Positions 24,122-35,951 of a stretch of 64,000 nucleotides of DNA are shown here, one piece after another. Source of the stretch: Gnetum montanum. Taxonomy: Eukaryota; Streptophyta; Gnetopsida; Gnetales; Gnetaceae. The number at the start of each line of letters is the position of its first letter. Positions within the stretch are counted from its first letter, which is position 1. The notes under the pieces were generated by a model. The model did not search any database. It was not told where the DNA came from and saw nothing but the letters and a program-made list of their open reading frames with translations. The position numbers were made by a program, and so were the translations under genes. The DNA lies in contig MNCI01022583.1 in NCBI GenBank assembly GCA_015680685.1, positions 215,528-279,527 on the forward strand. Direction: 5' to 3'.

Positions 24122-27100
24122 TTATACTTTGAGATTCATCCTTCTGAGCGAAAAGTAAGCTATAAGTCGGTATCCAATGGCCATCGCCAGCATAATTCCT
24201 ACTTCCATTATGCCACCGTGCAGAGGAACACCTTTCAGAAATGGGGAGGTTGATATGCTTTTGCACCCACTCGGACTTGAGCAGTCATACTGTTGATCAT
24301 CGTTGTACTGAATTTTCAGCAACATCCTGTACGTGTAAAAGTTGAAGGAGATGTATCTGATCCACATAATAAAGGCTGGAACATGCTGCAGGAGTAAACA
24401 AAAAGACTATGTCAGATTTTTTGAAAAATTTTTAGCTTGAAAATTTACACTAACAATCAATACTCTAGCTATAGCTGCAGTCAGTAAATAATAATAGAAT
24501 TTACTTAAAACCAGAAAGGAAATACAAGGATGGTACATGTTGGTTTGCCGTACTGAAAATTTTCATCAGACTTTCCCTTTCTAAGACTAATATTCACTAT
24601 CACAATCCTATTTGCTGTCTTTTCAAATCTATTGTACTCTATTTGTCATTTGGTACTCGCGCAACATGAAATCAACAGAGTATACTGTAATGGTGAAAAT
24701 CAGCATGAAACCATGTTGGAAAATCAAAGTTACGGAATGCAAGGACAATGTGAGCTCAAAATGGTTTATTTAGAAATTGGGATACTGAGATTAATTCAAG
24801 AAATTCTTGATGAATTCAAAATCTATAATTTTACAATTTAAACAATCATCTTCTTAGCACCTAAAACAAAAAAGAAAGCAACTGTTCTATGTTGAAGAAA
24901 TTACCCGAACAAAAAAGCCCCCAGCAAGCATGAATGTCATCATGGTGACAGAAGCTATGGTTGTTGCCTTTTTCAGGTCCATAAAAGTAGCACCTATAGC
25001 CAGTCCAAGACCCTGCTCAAAGACCAAGAATCTTGTCAATATGGAGAAATTACCATCTGCCTTGATCTAGGATTTCATTAGATTGGTTGCGAAATTATGA
25101 TTAGAAAATACCTGAGAGGAAATGATACTAAGAAATACACTAAGCATAGTGAGGCAAAATGCTTCAACTGTCATTCTTAGATGTGTCATGAAATAAACAA
25201 TGCCAATGAATAAAACAGGCAGCAGGAGATCCAGTGGCAGATCACTCAAGTTGCGAGCCAACATGTACGCACTTAATCTGTACATGTCTACTCCCCTCTC
25301 TTTTGCCAACATTGCTCTTTCTTGAGGAAATGTGAAAATTGCCATGAACACCGGGAAGAATCCCCAGAAAACAGCTATGAAGAACAGAAGCCCAGTCTGC
25401 AAATACAGAAAAGATCAAAATTTAAGATCAAAAAATGTTGATACACAACAAATCTGTTAAAATGCTAACTGACCTGATCTTCCAATCTTTGGGGAGTATC
25501 TGTCTTTGTTTGCCACCATAGCAACCCAAGCACAACTGACACTGATAGGACCTGTGAGAACCTCAGAATACTGAGGTATTCATGGCGTCTTTCCTTGATG
25601 CCTCGCCTGAAGAGTATTGAGAACTGTTCCCACCATGTTGCACCCCATTCATGTGCAGGTAAAGTAACAAATTTCCACTTGTCATTCAAGTGGTCGGTGG
25701 CAGGAAGCTTTTCCTCTAGTTCAGGTGCAATGTATGAATGATATGCCATCCCCATATACTGTTAAAGACGAAAAAACAGAAAAAAGCTTCTAGATGTTAA
25801 TTTATGATTTTAGCATTGCATATCAAAATCTACTTCATAATCCCAAATTTCTGGAATGAAGGCAAGGATTACTTGTTTATAATTAGAGTTTATCTGCATA
25901 TCATCAAGGATACGGCTAGGAATTAACATATGAAACATATATGAGAATTATATAGCATGAGATCATGACTATCTGATACCACAAATTATGAGTTCTCTGA
26001 TTCCATATATATATACAGGGTACCTGCAATACATCTTTTGCAGGGGGCTTTTCTAACTGATGCTTGTCTTTATCCACCTGTCCACATTTCTCAGAAAGTT
26101 CCTTTGGGACTGAGATGTCACTGACGTCTCCATTTGCAAGATCAAGCAGGAAATCAGCAGGATTCATGGTGATGAGAGGACTGAAGCCAACAGATGAGAA
26201 ATAATCGAGGGCCATTGATGCTTTTCCAAAGTAGAGGGGGTTTCCCTCTCCAAGAATTATAAGCTTGTCAAACTTGTGAAATAGCCTACTGGATGGCTGG
26301 TGAATTGTAGTCAGAATGGTTCTGCCCGTCTGCAAGAAGAATACAGAAAGTGGGTTTTGTCACGATTTTGACAAATATTAGCATGACCAAAACACAGTGA
26401 ATGCTGTTGCATAGTTTGCGAAAAGTTTCAAATTGATGCCTGTGTGTAATTTTAATTGAAGTTTGGTTTGGAAAATTCCCCATGACCAAGCAGCTTGGTA
26501 AATTCTTAGTGTTGGAAGAGTACTTAAGACATTTTCAGATAAGATGGAAAAGTCCCACAAACCTTCTATGTAATGCTTTAACCATTTGGAAACGGAAAGG
26601 ATGGTAGCACAGGAGTCGAAGTTAGGGCATTGAAGTTTCATCAGAGAAGTGATTTTTAACAGAAGATTCAACACAAACCTTTGCTAGAGTTTGTAACAAC
26701 TGAACAATTCTTAGCGCTGTGGTGGAATCCAGACCAGAAGTAGGTTCATCCAGCAACAGCACAGATGGATCGATAAGGATCTCTTGGCCAATGCAAACTC
26801 TCTTTCTTTCACCGCCTGATATTCCCTTGACAAACGGCCCTCCAATGATGGTACCTTGACATCTGGAAAGCAAAAGTGATTCAGTAACCCTTTTATAAAA
26901 GTGAAAATAAAGGAATTTGCCGACAAACGTGGGTCAGGAAACCAGGAAGTTACAACTCATGATCGATCGTTTCTCTACTAGAAAATCAATCATTTGTTCA
27001 CCGCCACTAATCAATGCATTTAGTGTAATCAGTGCACATGAGTTTTAAATCAGTGTAGTTCGGCACCGAAGAAGCTTGAAATACAAGCCTACATTTACCA

Positions 27101-29486
27101 GTGCTAAACGCAGCTGAGATACTTACGTTGAGATGAATCATAGGGTTACAGCAGAAGACCATTAAAAATTGAGAATGTAAGTAATATAGGAGTTGCTTAT
27201 ACAAAGATGAGTGTTTGTTCAGGGTATTCTAAATAAAGCTTTGGTAGCTAGAAATATTTTCCCTTTTGCTCAAATTAGACTAAAGGTTTCTTGTATGATA
27301 TGGAACTATGCTGAGATACGAACGAAAAATTTAAAGGGATAGTGGGGCACCTAGAGTTATTGCCTAACCAGACATTTCAGATAACCTTAGAGAAAAGAAA
27401 CAAGATAATTTGAAAAGAAACAAGAAACAAGATAACGCTAGAGAAAAGAAACAAGATACTGTCATGACATGTTAGCCGAAAAAAGGTAAAGACAACCTGA
27501 GGAACAAGGAAAAACACAAGATACGAAAGCTATGATTAGCCTTACCTTTCCAGGCCAAGTTCACAAATAACTTCCGTGGCTCGCTGCTTCTTCTGCTGCT
27601 TGTTCAGCTTTTTGGGTAGACGTAGAAGAGCAGCATATGTCAGTGTTTCTGCCACCGTTAAGTGCGGAAACAGCACATCATCCTGGCTCACAAATCCTAT
27701 CCTGGGTTTTTAGCAAAATGCAACAAGACAAGAAGAAGAAAAAAAAAACTTTAGCTACGTCGCAAAAATATTATTAAAAAATGAATTCTGAACTTGTACA
27801 AGGCTTTGCAGGCTAGTCCAGCAATTTGCTAGAACACAGAGTGCAAAGCCAGCCAAACAACTGTCAGAGGAAAAACCTTCTTTTTAAGGATTTGGAGTAA
27901 AGTCGGTCATTGTAAGTGATACTCCCTGATGAATTGCTCCGAATTCTGCCGCCCAAAAGATTGAGCAGAGTGGTTTTGCCACTCCCAGAAGGTCCCATCA
28001 TTGCCAACACTTCCCCTGGCATGACAGAGCCACTGATTCCATGAAGTATCTCTTTCTCCATGACCAGAGAAATTTTTGTCCTGCTAGGTTTGCTCAGAAA
28101 GCTACATGCTGTCCTCTTCAACATGATCTTGTACTTCACATCTGTGAACTGTTGCCAGTGAAACACAGCAACACAGTTAGTTAACGATAAGCTCTAGGCC
28201 CTTCTTTTGGATGCTACAGAAACATTCAAAACAGAGTCCTGTCTTTGTCATACGGGAATTTAGGAAATGGAGAATTGTTTTATTTCAGATTTTGGTTCTC
28301 TAACGTACCCAGAAAAAAAAAAGTAAAGGTTATGGTCCTTAAAAATGTGTGCTGCATGGAGGATTGATCACCTTGAGAGTAATGGGCAGAGGAGGCTCGG
28401 ATACAGAATTGTTGCGACTCTGATGATCTTCGTGGTCCTGAATTTCCAGTGTGATTTCAGCTCCATTTTCAGCTGCTGCATTGCCGTTCACAGCCATGCT
28501 TCCTGCTTTCACCTTGGATTCTTGAGCAGCTGCACCAGCAAAAGCAATGAAGCATATCATTCAATACAAACTTGAAAATATATCCATGCAATATGCAAGA
28601 AACCTGGAAATAATAAACCTATTAAAGGACAAATGCAAAGACCAGTTTAAAAAGAAAGGACAAAAAATTAACCAAGACGCATTGAAGAACCACCTGGTAC
28701 AGATGAAAGCCAAAGAGTAAAACCAAGAAACTATTACACAGATCCCATTCAAAAACCCGTGCAAACAGAAGAAACCCTCCAAGAAAGCAACCCATAAATG
28801 ACAAAAATTAAGAAACCCCTAATAAAGCCAAACATATTCCATTCCAAAAACAATAAAACATCCAAGCTCATAGTTGTCCAACAGAAAAACCATGACAAAA
28901 GTCAATACATAGTATTTCATATACCTTCAACACAAGAAACATCCGATGACACAACAAACTCAAAATGAAATAATAAATACCTTCTCAATAATTGACAAAA
29001 AGTCAAACCAGACACTTTCACAGTACCCACAAAACATCATCCAAAGTCCAAACTGCCAAGAACAAAGAAAGCAAACCAACAAGAATTCACAGACAAATCC
29101 AGGAGGAGGCTACCGAGCTGGGGAGGAACAGCAGGGCCACCAATGGAGAAAGAAAAGCCAAGACTGGCACTGGAATCTCTGCTGAAGTTGGTCCCGTCAA
29201 CCAAAAATGCATCAGTTATATCATCATCCCCGACGCTGAAATTGCCAATTGAGCGCCATTTGGGAATCCGGTTCGCTGTTTTCGATACAACCATACCAGT
29301 AGCCACCGCAGAAACAGCACGTTCATTGTTTTCTGCTTCGTCGCTCTGCTCTGACACAGATCTTGACCTTCTCTTTAATGGCTTCCTACCCCTATGCCGT
29401 CCATTCACTTCCCGTCCTTCTAGAACCTCTAAATTCTCAGAAAATGTTCGCAGAATATCAAACCTCGCGCTCCCTCTCTCCGCCAT
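24122..29486 (-). CDS. ABCG half-size ABC transporter (ABCG21/ABCG22-like), 10 exons, intact
   Basis: Exons on the minus strand: 29486-29114, 28529-28372, 28148-27877, 27701-27546, 26862-26679, 26329-26024, 25758-25474, 25396-25112, 25012-24905, 24385-24122. All nine introns (77-683 bp) are GT-AG, phases agree, and the spliced frame has 796 codons plus TAA. The start is the first ATG after an in-frame stop at 29568-29570 and has A at -3 and G at +4. The N-terminus is basic and serine-rich, as in plant ABCG21/22. Nucleotide-binding domain: Walker A GPSGSGKT (residues 229-236), Q-loop Gln 274, signature ISGGE (334-338), Walker B LLLDE (355-359), H-loop His 391. About six membrane helices follow from residue 550, and a luminal or extracellular loop with two Cys lies before the last helix. 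Half transporters of this type dimerise and move hydrophobic substrates across the plasma membrane. Arabidopsis ABCG22 affects stomatal water loss; the substrate here is unknown. Nothing in it looks broken. Confidence 0.95.
27388..27458. repeat. Direct repeat inside ABCG intron 4
   Basis: A 20-bp purine-rich unit beginning TAGAGAAAAGAAACAAG occurs at 27388-27407 and 27439-27458, with further AGAAACAAG copies between. It lies in the longest intron and should not affect the protein. Confidence 0.7.
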
Positions 29487-32400
29487 GCTTCTCAAAATTT
29501 CATCCCAAAAAACCAAGGCGCCCCCAGTCAGTAATTGAACTTTTTTAACTTTAATTCTTAATCCCAATTACAGAAATTTCACCGACGGACTTTAATTCCT
29601 AATCCCAATCACAGAAATTACACCAACGGCAATTCAACCATGATATTTCGTCGCGGCACTGACAATCTGAATTTCAGCGGATTGAATGCTCCTCCAGTCA
29701 TCGGAAATGCCACGGTACAAGGGAAGCCGTAACCTACACAGCCAATTCTTGGAAAGAAAGATGATTCAAATCAAAAGTAACTCAACACCATCACGGACTT
29801 CGTCCAAGAAATCACAACATGAATGCCCTTCACCAGAATTCAGGATTTCAGGGGAAAGGCTCAGATTTCAAAGAAATCATGACATGAATGCTCCTCCAGA
29901 ATTCAGGATTCCTGTCTATTCTAGACGCTTCTCTCTGGGCTACAATCTACACCTTCGTTAATATGGTGGGAAACAACAGCTTTCCATGCCTAAGCTGCCC
30001 AAAATACTCGTGAACATCTCATATATATATGTGTGTATTCATCTTTGGCCAAAGAATTAAGGTGGCAGGGCCAGCATCGTTGCTGTAAAATTGAATTCAG
30101 CAACAGAAAGCAACTCTCAGGAGCAGAGGAGCCTGTATGTGCACATTCAGTGTTAATAACTTAATATTTTATAACCCAAGATTCCTCCACAGAAGGCATT
30201 TTCGAGGTCATTATCTCTCTCTTTTCCGTATTCTACAATATATGATACAAAGATCCCCCACCAAGCAAGCACACAATTCAAGGATCCTACATTCATGATG
30301 GGTTACAGTAGCTTAAAAGAAAGCTTGTATATAAAAATTGTCACCCAGGTTTTCTAACCGAACAACCCTCCAGCCCTAGAATAAAAGAAACATAGCAAAT
30401 AACAATGTGTCATTCCTGTGGATCTATTCTATGGTTCTGGGACTGAAAAGCTCCCCGAAAACTTTAGGACAGATCAGGAATTCAGGGTGAGAATTATGAA
30501 TTGAGCAGCAAGTTTCAAGGTCATATATATAACAGCTTTGAAGACGGGTTTGACTAAAGATCGAAAGCTTGGAATTGCAGTTAGTGTGGGAATAGTCACA
30601 AAACAGTGCCTGAATGGACCCGATCTACTTCTATGCCTCAGATTACTTTATTGTTCCTAAAAGCCAAATCTCATGACTCGCTGGATTTTGACAAATGGAG
30701 GCCTACAAACGGCATCGCTGTGGCAAAAGCCATGAAAGTGAAGGTGGGAAATAGGGAGGACAAAAGGGGAAGATTAATTAATTTTTATGCACACCGAGGC
30801 GAACCTGTGACAGTGAGTTTGTTGGCTCTGCAACTTTGGAAGCAAGGCGTTTCAAAGTTGCAGCAGTAGCAGCAACAGCAGAGACTCCATATTTTTGTTT
30901 TTTAGGCCTGATTCAGTGCAAAAAAGCAACAGAAAGAAACCAACATGGCCCCTCGCCCGTGCACGGATCCTGTGGCACACTGTTACAGACCGGCAATAAT
31001 TCAGGCAAAGTGGAGGCCATTTTCTGCACTCTGTGTAGCAGTGTATGTGCATTGTGGAACTCATCCATCTCCTCCTCATCATCATCATCATCATCATGCG
31101 CCCCCAATTCAGCTTCGGTTTTCAAAAAGTCAGAATCTTGAAACCTCTCTGCTGTTTTTTACCACTGTTAAGCCAACTGCTGCGACTTATACTTATTCTG
31201 CTGGCTGCTTCTGTAACTATTTTTCTCCTCTGCATGGCTTCTTCTGGGTTGTGGGTTCTGGTGGGACTGAGACAGCTGTTGGTGATTGGAGTAGACATCA
31301 AACTGCTGCAACAGGTGTCACACAGTCCTACTAAGCACTAGTTGCTCTCTGGGTATGTGTTTGGTGGCCCCCTTGTCCAGTAGAACGGCACTGGATTGTA
31401 TGGCTGGTCTTTTCAATTTTTATTTCAAACTTGCCATGATATCCTTGCTTGCTGCGTTGCTGTTTTCCAATCCGTGCAGAAAGTTTTGATAATTGGCAGA
31501 GTGAGTTTGTCTAATGGCTTTCGACTTTTAAACAAACAGTATTTAAAATTGACAGTGATGGAATGGAATTTGTATGGTATTCTTTGAACTGGCAAGGCCA
31601 ACAGCAGCAGCAGCAGCCTGTTTTCATCCATCGGACAAATTCCAGTATTCCGGATCCCGGTTAGGAATATGGGATTTGGCAACCTTTGGACTGCCATTGG
31701 GTCTGCTACTGTTTCAAATCTTTAATCAATCAGACCTTTTCCTGCCACTTTCCAGGAATTTGGTTCCTGGTTGTGAAAAATATTGATCCAGGGAAGCCAA
31801 GGGAGGCCTTCCCTTCTTCATTCAGGACATCTGAAATGCCGGGCAGGGAATTCTAGGACAATTATTTCAGGGAAAAGGTGCTTTAACTGTTGCCGCGTGA
31901 ATCACTGAAATCAGGAATAATAATGCACATGGCCTTTTGACATGAGCGTTACAGGTGTCCACGCAACTTTTGAAAAGCTCGTCTACGCATTTTCGCTTTA
32001 TCTAAATGCGGTCTCCTTTAGAATAACGTACCAGTACCGGATTGCTCGTGCATAAATAATTTACTGAGACAGCTAATGCACATGAAAGCAAATTCGATCC
32101 AGAAAACGGCATAAAATAGGAGGAAAAACATAACAGAAGCAGAAAGAAAGAAAGAAAGGCACGATATTCTGCTTTACGACGTGATATGGAATTTTGGACT
32201 CTTTATCTTTTTTGATCTATGGAGGAAGTTCCTAACCCACTAATTCATGTCGGAATGGAAATTTTAGGCGTTGAAATGTTGCTGATACTGCAGCTCACGT
32301 ATCCACTGCGTCAAATGCCTTACCATTCGAATTTTGAGAGGTTTTACTGTGTTAGTACTCTTTCCCAGATTTTTTAAAAGAATTTGCATAAAGTGTAAGG

Positions 32401-32900
32401 GAAAGCTTAGATATTTGAGAATGAGTACGGCCTCATATTTTTTTTAATTAAACAAATAATTAAATGATTATGCGTTTCACTTGGTGGGGGTAAAAGTGGA
32501 CCTGCAACAGTAGCAGGCATAGGAATAATTCAATCTTACCAGAGATTTGAAAGACACGTGTTTGGATATTACACGTATCTTTCCACTTCCATTTAGGTAG
32601 CGGTTACTATTTCAAATAAATAATATTTAACGTGTGAATTTACTATTTCTGGGATAGAATCATGCGCCTTTTCCGCCGTTTTAGGCTGATCAAAGTCCAT
32701 ACGTTTCAGTATATGTAGAATATGGACACTTTTGTCATGGCCATATTTTAAATCTTTGGTTCTAGGTTTCTTACTTGATCTTGTCGGTTCACGATGTTGG
32801 GGGACAGAGAAAAAGGACGACTGAGAAGAGCACGACTGAGAAGACATGAGCATCAAAATGGTTGAATGGTTTTCATCCTTCATGACTATTTTCATCCTTG
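29487..32900. other. Upstream region of ABCG: 5' UTR, promoter and unique-looking DNA
   Basis: No retroelement motif is seen in these 3.4 kb, and the base composition is less AT-rich than the flanks. It should include the ABCG 5' UTR and promoter. A minus-strand TATAAAA lies at 30167-30173 and an alternating AT run at 30021-30030; either could set a start site, but neither can be chosen from sequence. Open frames near 30606-30869 and 30945-31341 on the plus strand show no recognisable domain and are probably chance. Confidence 0.5.
31077..31097. repeat. CAT trinucleotide microsatellite, 7 units
   Basis: Seven perfect CAT units occur in the ABCG upstream region. They create artificial runs of His, Ile or Asp in open frames on either strand. 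Confidence 0.9.
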
Positions 32901-32935
32901 TGTGATTTGGTGAAGACAGGGTGGTGTTAATTGGT

Positions 32936-33494
32936 GAAATAAGATAAAAGACACAAAGATGAATATGAGAAGTCATGAAGATGGGAAGATATGAACACCA
33001 AAATGAAAATGTTTAATTCTTGAAATAAGATAAAAGACATAAAGATGACTATGAGAAGTCATGAAGATGGGAAGATATGAACATCAAAATAAAAATGGTT
33101 GAACCATTTTCATCCTTGTTAGTGGGGGTGGTTTTAATGGTTAACATAGGATAAAGACATAAAGGTGGTCAAAAGATAAATTGATATGAACATGAAAGTG
33201 ATTGAATCATTTTTTATCATTTGTAATTTGGTAAAGAGAAGGATAGTTTTAATTCTAGAAATAAGATAAAGACACAAAGACAACTATAAGACAACATGAA
33301 GATATAAATATGAAAATGGTTGAATCATTTTCATCTTTATTATTTATTGTTTATTAAGGAGTTAGGTGGTTTTGATTGTTAAAATAGGATAAAGACACAA
33401 AGAATGTGAGAAGAGAAGAAGACGTAAACATGAAAATGGTTTAATCATTTTTTATTCTTGTGATTTGGTGAGGAGTGGGGTAGTTTTAATTCTC
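32936..33494. repeat. Degenerate minisatellite, about five copies of an 86-123 bp unit
   Basis: Units start with a conserved GAAATAAGATAAAGACA-like box at 32936, 33022, 33143, 33258 and 33381, each followed by an ATGAA(A)ATGGTTGAA and TTTTCATC block. Spacings are 86, 121, 115 and 123 bp. Divergence between units is considerable. No coding signal. Confidence 0.75.
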
Positions 33495-33657
33495 AAAACT
33501 TTGACCATATGTACTGATGCTAATGAGAGATACTTGTAATTTAAAGTTAAAACTTTGGTTATATGTACCTATGCTAATGACAAATGCTTGTAATTTAAAG
33601 CTCAAATTTTGATTATACATACCTATGCTAATAAGAGATGCTTGCAAGGTAAAGCTA
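33495..33657. repeat. Tandem repeat, three copies of a 54-bp unit
   Basis: Units begin at about 33495, 33549 and 33603 with AAAACTTTG-like starts and share a TATGCTAATGA core. It directly follows the larger minisatellite. Confidence 0.8.
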
Positions 33658-33871
33658 GAACTAAATATTCAAAGTATCTATGTTGCTTAACATATGACAT
33701 ATTTTAAAGCTAAAACTTTGAATATGTAACTTGAATCATACAACTTAGATTTTCACTATACGTAGCTCTAAGCTATATAGACAATTCAATACTTTCATCA
33801 ACACTTAAACATGAGATAATAGTTATCTCATATATTACATTTTTTTATAGTGATATACATCTATGTGGTGT

Positions 33872-34968
33872 TGTTGATGCGTAAATTTTGAACACGCGAA
33901 CATTTGTGAAAACTCGTTTTAGGAGACTATCGCCTAGGGCACCTCCCATATGGGTACGGAAACAAGGGAATAGTCTAAGCTGGAAAGGGCTATGTGACAA
34001 AACAATAATAACAATATTTTAAACAAAATATTAAAAGCTTTAAATTTAATAAGAATATTGAAAAGTTAAATAATTTGTGCAATTTAAAAGAGTACAATAA
34101 ATAATTCAAAATAAAATGCAAATAATAATATTGAAAACTGTAAAAGTTATTTGCCACCATGGTTGCTTCTTCGCTTAGAGATGGCAAAGAGAAAAATCTG
34201 TCCTGTTGTTTGAAAGAAAATAAATAAAGAACAAAACGATGTGCATACAACCTGTCTCTGCCAAGTTTCTGTTTATAGGCAGAAAGAAAGACTTCTAATA
34301 ACACCCCTCACGGTGTCCGCGTTGGCACCGCCGCTGTTGGGCGTTGGTCTCTACCGTGTGGGCAGAAAAGAAAAAGAAAAGAAAAGAAAACGTGTCTGTT
34401 TCTGTCTGAGAAAATAGAAAACCATCGTTCAACAATTGCTACTGCAGGGCAAGCACACTGTCATCTGCAATCTGCCTGCAACTGCTATTGATGTTCACCG
34501 CACGTTTCACGCTCTTGCCGTGTTCTGCTGCCTACCAGTAGAAGAGAGAAGACTGTCGAAAATGCCTCCACTGTCTGTGTTGCCTACCAGCAGAACAAAA
34601 AATGATCTCTGCAGACTCTGCCTCCCTCCTCCTGTTTATGTGAATTCATAGGGTATTTATAGGGTTGGACCGAGCTCGGGCACGAAATTCAAGAATGGAA
34701 TCAACGGCTATGAGATGAGAGGAAAGCAAATCTAGCAACATGTGTCCCATGGATAGTTTGCACAAGTTGGATGTATGTTGGATAGTTGCATTCTTTGACC
34801 AGGTACATTGCATTTTACAATTTATGAGTTATTCAAGCCCATGAAAGTACATTTAATTTAGACCATGAGGGCTTGACATGTCAATACTGTACGACTTCTA
34901 ATTTTTTGTGATATTAAACTTGTTCAAACAAGACCTTATGCCTAGCATGGGTGAGGTTGGCCTCAACA
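33872..34968 (-). mobile_element. Solo LTR with perfect 5-bp target duplication
   Basis: The 1097-bp unit has ends TGTTGA and TCAACA (a 6-bp terminal inverted repeat) and is flanked by GGTGT at 33867-33871 and 34969-34973. A minus-strand TATAAATA box at 34654-34661 shows it is transcribed leftward. No internal retroelement sequence lies on either side, so this is a solo LTR left by recombination between the two LTRs of one element. Its middle (34290-34620) is relatively rich in G+C and CpG, unlike older LTRs here, which suggests a younger insertion. Open frames within it are not genes. Confidence 0.85.
34654..34661 (-). promoter_or_regulatory. TATA box of the solo LTR
   Basis: TATAAATA on the minus strand. 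A perfect 10-bp palindrome, CCGAGCTCGG, lies 9 bp upstream at 34670-34679. Confidence 0.6.
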
Positions 34969-35000
34969 GGTGTATGATGTAATTTATGATAGTGAGCCAA

Positions 35001-35059
35001 AAGAAGAACTTAAACTCGCATCTTATTACATACAAAACAACAGCCTTACTAGTTGAGCT
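35001..35059 (-). repeat. tRNA-like SINE head, minus strand
   Basis: Read on the minus strand, an A-box-like GCTCAACTAGTAAG is followed about 30 bp later by a B-box-like GCGAGTTTAAGTTC. This is the RNA polymerase III promoter layout of a tRNA-derived SINE. No functional tRNA fold or poly-A tail was recognised. Confidence 0.4.
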
Positions 35060-35202
35060 TTATTCTCATTCATGGATTTAATGAACAATGAATTAGCAAG
35101 GTTAAAAATTAGCTATTTAGGACAGGTTATTCAAATTGGAACTAGATGACTATATGTCACCTCTAGGATATATAACTAGCATGAAATACTTGTAAAACTT
35201 TT

Positions 35203-35268
35203 ATAGCTTAGTGCTAGTGGTAAGATTCTTTATTTGGAAGCTTTAAGTTATGGCTTCAATTCGTGTAG
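35203..35268 (+). repeat. tRNA-like SINE head, plus strand
   Basis: It has an A-box-like GTGCTAGTGGTAAG, a shared TTTGGAAGCT middle and a B-box-like GGCTTCAATTCG. It is similar along its length to 42130-42184 on the other side of element A. Confidence 0.45.
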
Positions 35269-35385
35269 TTAATGGTAAATTATAAACTTCTAATTTGACT
35301 ACATGTTCTAAGAATAAATATTCCTTAAAAAATGTTTTGGGTTTCAAAAAATCCCCCTGCATCCTCCAAATTGTTATAACTTATT

Positions 35386-35390
35386 ACTAC
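35386..35390. repeat. Target-site duplication of element A, left copy (ACTAC)
   Basis: ACTAC is repeated exactly at 42094-42098, directly after the right LTR. Confidence 0.85.
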
Positions 35391-35951
35391 TGATGAGTGG
35401 CAAGGTACCCCTACACTCAACCATACGAATATGAGCATTACACGTGCAATCTGGTTGAACTCTGTAGACTAAGTGCCTAAACGCCTTATGGAACACTTAA
35501 GGTTAATCGTTCGTTGTCTTCCTAGACTTACTTGTATTTGTCACGGTTGTATGGTTAAGTAAGTCTGAGGTATGTGATTTTTATAACTTTTATGTTTTAT
35601 CTCTATGCTAATGAGGTAAAGGGTAAAGAGACTAATTAACTAACTTTAACTAACTAACTAAGCCTTAATTAACCTAGCATTAGCATCCGTTCCCACTTGC
35701 CATTCACACCCTGAACNNNNNNNNNNNNNNNNNNNNNNNNNNNNNNNNNNNNNNNNNNNNNNNNNNNNNNNNNNNNNNNNNNNNNNNNNNNNNNNNNNNN
35801 NNNNNNNNNNNNNNNNNNNNNNNNNNNNNNNNNNNNNNNNNNNNNNNNNNNNNNNNNNNNNNNNNNNNNNNNNNNNNNNNNNNNNNNNNNNNNNNNNNNN
35901 NNNNNNNNNNNNNNNNNNNNNNNNNNNNNNNNNNNNNNNNNCATCCCATCA
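35391..35951 (-). repeat. Element A left (3') LTR, with assembly gap
   Basis: It starts TGATGAGTGG and ends CATCCCATCA, matching the right LTR start TGGTGAGTGG and its identical end. The visible part differs from the right LTR at roughly a tenth of positions by eye. Bases 35717-35941 are N. Confidence 0.85.
35717..35941. other. Assembly gap (225 N)
   Basis: It replaces what in the right LTR is about 511 bp (41573-42083), including the TATA box and the palindrome block, so the gap length is not the true length. Confidence 0.95.

Noticed and set aside
29487-29567. Upstream extension of the ABCG protein by 27 codons
   Set aside because: The open frame extends to 29567 but starts at TTG directly after a stop; the ATG at 29486 has good context and fits the family's N-terminus.
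30852-31125. Poly-Met/Asp/His/Ile reading frames upstream of ABCG
   Set aside because: All arise from the CAT trinucleotide microsatellite at 31077-31097 read in different frames.
34436-34651. Cys-rich 71-codon open frame
   Set aside because: It lies within the solo LTR, opposite to its direction of transcription, with no family resemblance.
35203-35268. Functional tRNA gene
   Set aside because: A- and B-box-like motifs are present, but the B box is decayed and a complete cloverleaf with paired stems could not be formed.
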